DNA of 64,000 nucleotides from DATGKG01 sp963851325 (lineage in GTDB: Bacteria; Desulfobacterota; Binatia; Binatales; Binataceae), in contig CAWKOR010000001.1 of NCBI GenBank assembly GCA_963851325.1, positions 4,216,001 to 4,280,000 on the forward strand, given 5' to 3'. This document shows positions 56,942 through 64,000 of this stretch, one piece after another. Both the position numbers and the translations under genes were made by a program. Position 1 is the stretch's first letter; every line of letters begins with the position of its first letter. The notes beneath the pieces are model-generated. The model was not told the DNA's origin. It ran no database searches and was given only the letters and a program-made list of their open reading frames with translations.

Positions 56942-59900
56942 ATGCGTCTTAAGAGCCTCGAGCTGGTAGGCTTCAAGTCCTTTTTCGAGCAAACCAACAT
57001 TGGTTTCGCGCCCGGCGTGACTGCTGTCGTCGGTCCTAACGGATGCGGCAAGTCCAACGTCGTTGACGCCATTCGATGGGTGCTCGGCGAGCAGGCTCCG
57101 ACGCGATTGCGCGGCAAGAGCGCCGAGGACCTCATCTATGCCGGCAACGAGACCAACCCCGCGGCCGGGATGGCCGAAGTTTCCCTAATCCTTGAAGCGG
57201 AAGAGGGCACCACGCTACCCGAGCCCTACGCGATGCTCTCTGAGGTGGCCGTCACCCGCCGCGTCTATCGTTCCGGCGAGTCCGACTACCTGATCAACAA
57301 GATTCCGTGCCGTCTGAAGGACATCACCGAGTTCTTCATGGCGTCGCAAATCCATTCGCGCAGCTTTGCGATTATCGAGCAGGGCCGCGTCGACGAGATC
57401 ATCCAGAGCAAGCCGCATGAGATCCGCGGCATGATCGAAGAAGCCGCCGGCCTGTCCCTGTTTAAAGGAAGGCGCGACATCAGCGAGCGCAAGCTCGAGC
57501 GGGTGCGCGAAAACCTTGCGCGAGTCGACGACGTGCTGGCTGAGATCGAACGCCAGCTCAACTACGCGCGCCGCCAGGCCAAGAAGGCGGAGGCTTACAA
57601 AGTCATCAAGGCGGAGCTATCGGAGCTCGAGCGCTTGCAGTCGGGACGCCGCATCCTCGATCAGCGTATCGAGCTTGGCAACGAGACCGATCGCGAGGCC
57701 GATTTACGTTCGCGTGCGGAGTCCACCCGCGAGGCCCTCGCGCAACTCCAGGCCGCCGTCGAGACCGCAAGCTCCGCCGCGCAAGCAGCGGAATCGGATC
57801 TCGCCCAGACCCGCCGCGAGCTCGAAAGCATCCACGCCGGATCCCAACAGCGCGCGCGCACCCGCGATTTTCTCGCGCGCCGCCTGCAGGCCATCGCCGA
57901 ATCGGATCCGCAGAACCTCGCGCGCCTTCAGGAACTCGAAATCAAGGCGGTCGCAGCGCGCGCCTCGCGCGCCGGTGCAGGCGCCGCGCTCGCGCTCGAG
58001 AACAATTCCGGCGACGGCGGCGAGGCCGAACTCGAAGCGCTGCGCCATCGTCACAGCGCCGCGCAGGCCGACCTCAAACGCATCGAGCGCACCGCCGAGG
58101 AATTGAAGGACGAGCTTTCCGAGACTGTCGGCGAGGCCGCGGTGATTCGTGGGCGCCTCGGCGATCTGGCCGGCGAGCGCGCCGAATTGGAGGAGCGCGT
58201 GGCGCGCGCGGATGCGGAGTCTCCGGCGCTCGCCGCGGCAGTATCGATCGCGAAAGAAGCGGTGGCGACGGCCGAAAATGCGCTCGCATCCGCAGGTGGG
58301 GAAATCGAATCGCTGGAAGAGGGGCATCGCGTAGCCGCGGATCAGGAGATGGAAGCGCGCGCCGCGATTGAACATACGGGTGCCAAAATCGCCGCGCTGA
58401 AAGAGGGGCTGGAGGCCACGCGCCTCCAGGTGGCGGCCATCGCCGCCGCGCGCGAGGCCGCCCGGGATTCGAGTCCGCTGCGCACCGTGCTCGAATCGCT
58501 CAACGGCGATCGTCCGGCAATCGATCCGGAGATTCTGGCCAACGTGATGCGCGCGCCGGCCGAGCTCAAACCCGCGCTCAGCGCGGTGCTCGGAGAGAAC
58601 CTGGAAGCGGTCATCGTCGATTCGGAATATTTTGCCGCCAAAGCGATCGACATCCTGAAGGAAAAAAATGGTGGCCGCCTGAGCTTCATTCCGGAGCCGG
58701 AAGTCGGTGTCGCGGCGCATGAGCCGATCCAGGCGCCGGGAATCGCGGGACGGCTGATCGACATGATCGGCGTCGATCCGCGCTATTCGAATGTGGTCGA
58801 GCTGATGCTCGGTCACGTGATGCTCGCCGACGACGTGCGTTCCGCGCTACATGCCAGCAACCTTAACGGCCATGGCACGCTGTTCGTCACTCGCGATGGC
58901 GACCTGGTTTCGCCCGGCACCATCATTCGCGGTGGCAGCGCGCATCGCACCGAGGTCGAGATCGAAGCGCCCGCATCAGAGCCGGTCGAGGAAATCGAAG
59001 CCAGGCTCGCCAACACTGAGTTCGAGCACGAGACATTCAAGGAGCGCCTCGCCCAGCGGACCGGAGCACGGGTGGAGATTGCGGCCTCGCTCGCGCAAGT
59101 GCGGGGGCGCGCGCACGAGGCCGAGCGTGCCGCGATCGCGGCGCGCGGCGAAGCGGCCTCCGCGGAGCAAAAGGTGCGGATGGCGCACGTTCTGCTCGAC
59201 GGCGCGCGCAAACGCCTGGCGGAAATTCGCGAGTCGTCGATCGCCTCCAACGCGCGGCTCGAAGAGCTGGCGCTGCTGGAGCAAGGATCGCGCGCGCAGC
59301 TCGCCGGCATGCGCGAGGACATTGCGGTCCGGCGGGCCGCGCTGGAACAGCTCGGCGCCGTGATGCTGGAAGCGGCGTCGCGCGTCGAAGCGCGCCGCTC
59401 CCGCCTGCTCGCGCTCGAACAGGAGTTCCGGCACGCCTCGGTCGTCACCCGCGATCTCGAGAATCAAATCGACGAAAGCGAAGCGCGGCTGCTGCGTGCG
59501 CGCGAGGAGCGCGCTGAATTCGAGAGCGAGCTTGCGAAGCTGGCCGAACAGGATCAGGAGGCGCGCCTGCGTGAGGCCGCGCTGTCGGACTCGCTTGCGC
59601 ACCTTGAATCGCGCTGCGCCGAACGCATCGCCGAACTGGACGCGCGTCGCGCCGAGCTGAAGCATGCGCAGGCCGACCTTTATGCGATCGAAAGCGAGGC
59701 CGTCGACTGCGCGCTCAAATGCGAGCGCGCGCGCACGCTTATCGAGGAATTGCTGCGCACCTTTATCGAAAAGTTCGCCGCCGATTTCGATGCGGTCGCG
59801 GGTGATATCGCCGCAGGCATCGCGACGCGTGATTCAGTTGCCGATGACAACCGCATCGCGGAACTGCGCGCCAAAGCTGAGCGCATCGGAGAAGTGAACC

Positions 59901-60487
59901 TCGCGGCCGAGAGCGAGGTCAAGGAACTCGATGAGCGCGCCACCAAGCTGCAGGCCGAGCGCGCCGATCTGGACGCCGCGGTGAAGGATCTCACGCAGAC
60001 CATCACCAAGCTCAATCGCGAGGCGCGCAAACGCTTTGCGGAGACCTTCGAAGGCGCCGCGAAAAACTTCGAGGAACTGTTTCCCAAGCTGTTGCCGGGC
60101 GGCAAGGGTCGCCTCGAACTCGAGCAGAGCGACGACGTGCTCGACGCCGGTGTCAACATCCTGGTGCAGCCCGCCGGCAAGAAGGTCAAAGAGATCGGTC
60201 TGCTCTCGGGCGGTGAGAAGGCGCTCTCCGCGATGGCGTTGATCTTCTCGCTGTTCCTGCTCAACCCGAGTCCGTTCTGTGTGATGGACGAAGTGGACGC
60301 GCCGCTCGATGAGTTCCGCCTCAATGCGTTTACCGGCCTGATTGCGGAGCTGAAGGCACGCTCGCAGTTCATCATCATCACCCACAACCAGCGCACGATG
60401 CAGCGCGCCGATCACATCCATGGCGTGACGATGGACCGGCCCGGCGTCTCGAAAATTATTTCATTGAAGATTCCGCAAGCGGCGTAA
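56942..60487 (+). CDS. smc: Chromosome segregation ATPase SMC
   Basis: A 1181-residue SMC. Head Walker A (residues 31-39: GPNGCGKSN) with FKSFFEQT, two long coiled coils with a globular hinge around residues 520-650 (TPxx-type region beginning VLESLNGDRPAIDPEILANV), and the C-terminal signature LLSGGEKALSAMALIFSLFL with Walker B FCVMDEVDAPLDE. It shapes and segregates the chromosome with ScpA/ScpB, which are not nearby. Ala/Arg/Glu-rich coiled coils match its length. No TadA-type confusion. Confidence 0.96.
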   Translation: MRLKSLELVGFKSFFEQTNIGFAPGVTAVVGPNGCGKSNVVDAIRWVLGEQAPTRLRGKSAEDLIYAGNETNPAAGMAEVSLILEAEEGTTLPEPYAMLSEVAVTRRVYRSGESDYLINKIPCRLKDITEFFMASQIHSRSFAIIEQGRVDEIIQSKPHEIRGMIEEAAGLSLFKGRRDISERKLERVRENLARVDDVLAEIERQLNYARRQAKKAEAYKVIKAELSELERLQSGRRILDQRIELGNETDREADLRSRAESTREALAQLQAAVETASSAAQAAESDLAQTRRELESIHAGSQQRARTRDFLARRLQAIAESDPQNLARLQELEIKAVAARASRAGAGAALALENNSGDGGEAELEALRHRHSAAQADLKRIERTAEELKDELSETVGEAAVIRGRLGDLAGERAELEERVARADAESPALAAAVSIAKEAVATAENALASAGGEIESLEEGHRVAADQEMEARAAIEHTGAKIAALKEGLEATRLQVAAIAAAREAARDSSPLRTVLESLNGDRPAIDPEILANVMRAPAELKPALSAVLGENLEAVIVDSEYFAAKAIDILKEKNGGRLSFIPEPEVGVAAHEPIQAPGIAGRLIDMIGVDPRYSNVVELMLGHVMLADDVRSALHASNLNGHGTLFVTRDGDLVSPGTIIRGGSAHRTEVEIEAPASEPVEEIEARLANTEFEHETFKERLAQRTGARVEIAASLAQVRGRAHEAERAAIAARGEAASAEQKVRMAHVLLDGARKRLAEIRESSIASNARLEELALLEQGSRAQLAGMREDIAVRRAALEQLGAVMLEAASRVEARRSRLLALEQEFRHASVVTRDLENQIDESEARLLRAREERAEFESELAKLAEQDQEARLREAALSDSLAHLESRCAERIAELDARRAELKHAQADLYAIESEAVDCALKCERARTLIEELLRTFIEKFAADFDAVAGDIAAGIATRDSVADDNRIAELRAKAERIGEVNLAAESEVKELDERATKLQAERADLDAAVKDLTQTITKLNREARKRFAETFEGAAKNFEELFPKLLPGGKGRLELEQSDDVLDAGVNILVQPAGKKVKEIGLLSGGEKALSAMALIFSLFLLNPSPFCVMDEVDAPLDEFRLNAFTGLIAELKARSQFIIITHNQRTMQRADHIHGVTMDRPGVSKIISLKIPQAA

Positions 60488-60516
60488 ATCCTACTCCGCT
60501 ATTGCCGCTGGAGGTT

Positions 60517-60544
60517 CCTCTCCCGCATTTTTTTGCGAGAGAGG
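60517..60544. other. Hairpin with a T-rich loop downstream of smc
   Basis: CCTCTCCCGCA and TGCGAGAGAGG pair with one mismatch around a 6-base T loop. It lies 30 bases after the smc stop. The T-run is in the loop, so this is not a canonical terminator. Confidence 0.45.
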
Positions 60545-60587
60545 CAGGCGGTGCCTTAACGCGCTGTGCGGGCAGTATTTATGCGGT

Positions 60588-60878
60588 TCAGCGAGTAGGC
60601 GACTTTCGCGCCCGTGGTTTGGCGGGCTTCTTTCGCACTTCGTTTCCAGCTCGAGGCTTTTCGTTGCTTCCGATGCGGTTGAGTATCTTCAATGCGCGTG
60701 GAATGTCGGCTTTCGCTGCACGTTCGCGGAAGTACTGCTCGGTCCGCAGGGCTGCGAGCTTTTCGGCCACCGCGATGTTGATGAATTGGTTGAGCGTAAC
60801 ATCATCCGCAGCAGCGACGCCGCGCAGTTCCTCGAATAGTGACGGCTGTAGTCGCAAAGCGAAGTTGCTTTTCCTCAT
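60588..60878 (-). CDS. Ribbon-helix-helix-type antitoxin
   Basis: A 96-residue protein: NFALRLQPSLFEELRGVAAA, DDVTLNQFINIAVAEKLA. This is the HicB/RHH-like strand-helix-helix pattern for DNA binding and toxin neutralisation. The C-terminus is basic (KKPAKPRARKSPTR). Its ATG overlaps the PIN toxin stop by four bases, so it is the second gene of the pair. Confidence 0.8.
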   Translation of the reverse strand: MRKSNFALRLQPSLFEELRGVAAADDVTLNQFINIAVAEKLAALRTEQYFRERAAKADIPRALKILNRIGSNEKPRAGNEVRKKPAKPRARKSPTR

Positions 60879-61303
60879 AGTACATCTCCCAATTCTCCGA
60901 GCGCGCTGGCGGGGCGCATCGCTCTAATGCCAAACCTTCGCGCCAGAAAAACAAAATGGCGCAGGTTGAAGGTGACGATGAGATCGGCGCGTCCGCTCAC
61001 AGCCGTTTCCAAAACCATTTCGTCAGCGGGGTCCGTCATTACGGGACGCCATATGAATTCGGGTCTCACTGGGGTGGCGATTGCTGCCAAGGCGTCGAGA
61101 ATCTCATCCACGTCGTTTCGCGACGCATTCGCCGCTCTCAAGTGATATGGCCTCTTCAACAGTGCTTCGTATTCGAGCATCAATGGAACCGACAACAGCA
61201 GAACGAAATCCGCTCGCAAGGCTCGGTTGATTAGAATCCTCGAAGCGCCCTCCTTGCTTCGAAAGGCGGCGACCACAACATCGGTATCTAAAACCACCCT
61301 CAC
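60875..61303 (-). CDS. PIN-domain toxin (TIGR00305-like)
   Basis: A 142-residue PIN protein. The GTG at 61303 is chosen because it gives the family start RVVLDTDVVVAAFRSKEGAS. Later acidic and basic features are YEALLKRPYHL and TDPADEMVLETAVSGRADLI with the strand VTFNLRHF. PIN toxins are Mg-dependent RNases. The toxin gene is upstream of the antitoxin gene here, the reverse of the common order. Confidence 0.85.
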   Translation of the reverse strand: MRVVLDTDVVVAAFRSKEGASRILINRALRADFVLLLSVPLMLEYEALLKRPYHLRAANASRNDVDEILDALAAIATPVRPEFIWRPVMTDPADEMVLETAVSGRADLIVTFNLRHFVFLARRFGIRAMRPASALGELGDVL

Positions 61304-61393
61304 CAACAGGACAACTCTTGTATCATATTGCCTGCGATATTGCATTCTTTGCGAGCCATTGAAGGGACAGAACTAGCGGTGTCTCGGGCCGGT

Positions 61394-61417
61394 GCCCCTT
61401 CCCGTACGGGAAGGGGC
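61394..61417. repeat. 24-bp perfect palindrome
   Basis: GCCCCTTCCCGTACGGGAAG followed by GGGC is fully self-complementary. It is 14 bases past the stop of the minus-strand VOC gene and could act as a terminator hairpin. The adjacent CCAGGGGTTAGGTCTGCGG matches the right flank of the repeat at 39211-39398. Confidence 0.75.
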
Positions 61418-61430
61418 CCGGGGCCAGGGG

Positions 61431-61796
61431 TTAGGTCTGCGGCTCCATCAGCTCGATGCGATTGCCGAACGGATCGTCGACGTAGACGCGATCGTAGCCC
61501 TCCAGCGGCTCATCTTCGACGACGCGATGGCCCGCACGTTTCAGCGCTGCGACCAGCGCCGGCAAATCCGCGACGATGAGCGCCGGATGCGCCTTTCGCG
61601 CGGGCACGAAGTCCTTTTCCACGCCCAGATGAATCTTGAGCGCGCCGCGTTCGAACCAGCATCCGCCGCGCCTGGCCAGATGCGGAGGCTTGGGCTGCTC
61701 GGGGATGCTGAGCAGGTCCGCGTAAAAGGCGCGCGCCTCGGCCTCGCGCCCGGCAGGCATCGCAAGCTGCACGTGATCGATTGAGAGAACTTTCAT
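61431..61796 (-). CDS. VOC (glyoxalase) family protein
   Basis: A 121-residue VOC protein: LSIDHVQLAMPAGREAEARA with first-strand His, GCWFERGALKIHLGVEKDF, and DRVYVDDPFGNRIELMEPQ with the metal Glu. Similar proteins are often annotated as glyoxalase/dioxygenase and co-occur with hydrolases. It follows the CocE gene by seven bases in the same direction, so it is likely co-transcribed. Confidence 0.9.
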   Translation of the reverse strand: MKVLSIDHVQLAMPAGREAEARAFYADLLSIPEQPKPPHLARRGGCWFERGALKIHLGVEKDFVPARKAHPALIVADLPALVAALKRAGHRVVEDEPLEGYDRVYVDDPFGNRIELMEPQT

Positions 61797-61803
61797 TGCG
61801 CGT

Positions 61804-63660
61804 TTATCGAATCGGAATGATCGGCAGAATCACGTGACTCGGATGCGCGGCGTCATGGTAGATGGTGTTGCGCGCAACGATTGTATGCGTGTGATCGTTC
61901 AGTGCCTCGCCGGTGTTGGGATTCGGATCGAAGCGCGGAAAGTTGCTGCTCGAAATGTCCAGCCGGATCCGATGCCCAGCTTTGAATAGATTCGAAGTCG
62001 GGTAGAGCTGGATGGTGAACTCGTAGTTCTCGCCCGGCTCCATCAACTCGGCCTTCTCCAGCGAGTTACGGAAACGCGCGCGGATGATGCCGTCCTCGAG
62101 GTTCATCTCGATGCCCTCGGGATAGTCGCGCGTCGGTGGATGCACATCGATGAGCTTCGCGGTGAAATCGGTATCGAGCGCCGACGATGCCGCCCACAGC
62201 TTCACATCGATAGGCCCGGTGACCTCGACGTCTTCCGTGAGCGGCGGCGTCATGAAGACGATCACATCCGGCCGCGAGGAAAGCCGCACTTCTTCGAGAT
62301 GGTTCCAGATGTGCGGTCCGCCGATCTGATCCCACGCACCCTGCTGCATGATCTCCAGCGCGGAGGAAACGTTGCCGCCGATGCTGGGAACCGGATTGCG
62401 CGGATCGTAGTCATAGCTGGTCGAGCTACTCGCCTCGCGCGGCGCCTCGATGCTGAGCGTGCGATCGGCATGGAGGTAGTAGGGCGTGAAGCAAGTGCGC
62501 TGGAGCGGCCATTCGTACTCATCGCGCCAGACCCCGCCGTGCAGATGGCGTCCGTCCGGCCCAGTGGCTTCGGTGCCGCCGCCCATCACGAAGATTTTCA
62601 CCGGAGCTTCATCTTCGATGCCGTTGCGAATGCCCTTCAGCCAGCGGTCGTACCATCGCAGGCGAAATTCAAGACCGTCGAGCGCGGCGCGCGCCCCGAA
62701 GTCGGTGTCACCATGCATCGACATCATGTGCGAGCCATGGATCCACGGCCCAAGAATCATCCGCACCGGCCCGCGTTTGTTCTTCGACAGCGTCGCGTAG
62801 CTCATCGTGGTTTGACGCGCCCAGGAATCGTACCAGCCGCCGACGAGGTAAACCGGGATGTCCTTGTAGGCGTCGACGTTGTGGGTCAGGCCGAGGCCGG
62901 GCTGCTTCCAGTAAGCGTCGTTTTCGCCGTGGCCCATCGCGTACACGATCCAGTCTTCGTACTCAGGCGCGAGGCGGATCGGGGTCGCGCCTTTGCGAAT
63001 CGGTAAATTTGAGATGTAATCCCTGACGTTACGCGCGCATTCCTCCAGCGCCTCGCGAGTCGCTGGATCGCGCGAGGCGCGACTGCCTTCCGGCGCGCCC
63101 ATCGAGAATATCCAGTTGGTGAAACGCAGTTCCCACGCGCCGCCGTAACGCATGCCGAAGTAGCCCGCGTCCACGACCGCATCGACGGGCACCAGGGTCT
63201 TGAGCCCCGGAGGCTCGGCGAGCGCCATCGCATGCTGGGTGCCGCCGACGTATGAAGTGCCGATCATGCCGAAGCCGCCGTCGCTCCACGGCTGCTTTAC
63301 GAGCCACTGCGCGGTATCGAAGCCGTCGGGGACGTCGTCGGTCATCATGTGCCAGACGCCCTCCGACGCGAATCGTCCGCGAGTATCCTGCGAGATGCAG
63401 ACGTAGCCGCGGCTGGCGTAGAACGGCTGCCATGGATAACCGGGCATCCCATGGAAGCGGCCGCCCTTGTTATACGGCGTGCGCTCCAAAATGGCGGGAA
63501 ACTTGCCTTCGAGGCGTTTGCCATCGCGCGCGGGATAATAGATGTCGGCGGCGAGGCGAACCCCATCGCGCATCGGAACCATCACGTCGCGCTCGATGAC
63601 GTAGAGCGCCTTATCGACGCGCTCGACTTTCGGCGGAAGCAGCGGAGTCAGATTCGGCAT
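61804..63660 (-). CDS. CocE/NonD family hydrolase
   Basis: A 618-residue alpha/beta hydrolase of the cocaine-esterase/X-Pro-dipeptidyl-peptidase-like family: VPMRDGVRLAADIYYPA, QDTRGRFASEGVW, nucleophile S136 in GMIGTSYVGGTQHAMAL, and a C-terminal jelly-roll (AGHRIRLDISSSNFPRFDPN). It hydrolyses esters or amides. No signal peptide, so cytoplasmic. It is followed by a VOC gene and preceded by an SDR gene, suggesting a small catabolic operon. Confidence 0.92.
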   Translation of the reverse strand: MPNLTPLLPPKVERVDKALYVIERDVMVPMRDGVRLAADIYYPARDGKRLEGKFPAILERTPYNKGGRFHGMPGYPWQPFYASRGYVCISQDTRGRFASEGVWHMMTDDVPDGFDTAQWLVKQPWSDGGFGMIGTSYVGGTQHAMALAEPPGLKTLVPVDAVVDAGYFGMRYGGAWELRFTNWIFSMGAPEGSRASRDPATREALEECARNVRDYISNLPIRKGATPIRLAPEYEDWIVYAMGHGENDAYWKQPGLGLTHNVDAYKDIPVYLVGGWYDSWARQTTMSYATLSKNKRGPVRMILGPWIHGSHMMSMHGDTDFGARAALDGLEFRLRWYDRWLKGIRNGIEDEAPVKIFVMGGGTEATGPDGRHLHGGVWRDEYEWPLQRTCFTPYYLHADRTLSIEAPREASSSTSYDYDPRNPVPSIGGNVSSALEIMQQGAWDQIGGPHIWNHLEEVRLSSRPDVIVFMTPPLTEDVEVTGPIDVKLWAASSALDTDFTAKLIDVHPPTRDYPEGIEMNLEDGIIRARFRNSLEKAELMEPGENYEFTIQLYPTSNLFKAGHRIRLDISSSNFPRFDPNPNTGEALNDHTHTIVARNTIYHDAAHPSHVILPIIPIR

Positions 63661-63663
63661 GTT

Positions 63664-64000
63664 CTAGATTTGGCTGTAGCCGCTGCCCTTCCGATCGAAG
63701 CCGAAACCGCGGCCCTCGCGCTTCAGCATCCCGTACTCCTTCAGCACCACCTGGCTATACGTCACCCATCCTGTGACCTTGTCGAGCGGCTCGCTGACCA
63801 GCAGCAGCGCCGCGTCAGCCATCCATTCGACCGGTTCGCTGTTGGGATCGTCGTCGCCGCTGGTCAGATGAAAATAAACCGCGCCCGGCGTCGGCACCAC
63901 GACAGACGGCGACAGGCAGGTCACCGAAATGCCGTCTTCGTAGACTTCCTCCGCGAGGCCCTGGGTCATCCGTTCCATCGCGGCTTTTTCGGCGCCATAG
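63664..64000 (-). CDS. SDR-family oxidoreductase, C-terminal part (5' end outside window)
   Basis: The frame continues to the right edge. The first visible residues read YGAEKAAMERMTQGLAEEVY: the catalytic Tyr and Lys of the YxxxK motif of short-chain dehydrogenases. Downstream SVTCLSPSVVVPTPGAVYFH matches the cofactor-loop strand. About 110 C-terminal residues are seen. The Rossmann start and Ser lie outside. It precedes the CocE hydrolase by three bases in the same operon. Confidence 0.88.
   Translation of the reverse strand, partial: YGAEKAAMERMTQGLAEEVYEDGISVTCLSPSVVVPTPGAVYFHLTSGDDDPNSEPVEWMADAALLLVSEPLDKVTGWVTYSQVVLKEYGMLKREGRGFGFDRKGSGYSQI

Noticed and set aside
60517..60544. Intrinsic terminator of smc
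   Set aside because: The T-run is in the loop instead of after the stem, and the stem has a mismatch.

Overview
The window is a GC-rich bacterial chromosome segment with no rRNA, tRNA, CRISPR array or intact transposon. Gene density is high and many genes abut or overlap by 1-13 bases. The content is a Tad/Flp pilus locus, a heme/siroheme gene block, and many VOC, amidohydrolase, amidase and CocE-type hydrolase genes. Together with the abundance of small intergenic palindromic repeats, this fits a soil or aquatic heterotroph of the deltaproteobacterial or Candidatus Binatota type. No phylogenetic marker here proves that placement.

Layout: 1-2.65 kb holds the end of a hotdog thioesterase gene, an exported SnoaL-like protein and an NtrC-type regulator that lacks a recognisable GAFTGA loop. 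From 2.9 to 11.55 kb (minus strand) runs a Tad locus: three tandem Flp pilin genes, then cpaB, cpaC, cpaE, cpaF, tadB and tadC. The prepilin peptidase and minor pilins are not present. At 12.1-14.75 kb a MarR repressor gene faces a methyltransferase-permease operon across a perfect 9-bp inverted repeat. From 15.2 to 21.65 kb (plus strand) lies a tetrapyrrole operon: precorrin-2 dehydrogenase, CcsA/HemX-like protein, hemA, hemC, fused cobA-hemD and hemB. A hicAB pair follows. From 22 to 26 kb there is a minus-strand run of small housekeeping and unknown genes (DUF1328, thioesterase, SLOG, HAD, DUF4149, DUF2203). Then come lon with a strong terminator, glgA, an RNase H with a C-terminal Cys4 motif, and an isoprenylcysteine-methyltransferase-like gene.

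At 32.2-32.7 kb a consensus-perfect sigma-54 promoter drives two tandem paralogous genes for 55-56-residue single-helix membrane proteins that I do not recognise. This is the most unusual unit in the window. From 33 to 43 kb there is a catabolic stretch: GH1 beta-glucosidase, amidase, D-aminoacylase-type amidohydrolase, two VOC proteins, a repeat-invaded unknown gene, a pentapeptide-like membrane protein and pfkB. Next are trxB, moaC, an RlmI-like methyltransferase, an ECF sigma factor with a SnoaL tail, and a YCF48-MMPL-VOC-YceI operon. The right part carries a ParB-domain protein, RNase E/G, an HNH endonuclease, smc, a PIN/RHH toxin-antitoxin pair, a VOC protein, a CocE/NonD hydrolase and the end of an SDR gene.

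Intergenic regions are rich in mobile-looking palindromes: one dispersed repeat in three copies, a 98-bp nested palindrome, an inverted-repeat-flanked tandem repeat, and a 70-bp palindromic repeat inserted twice in frame inside a coding gene.
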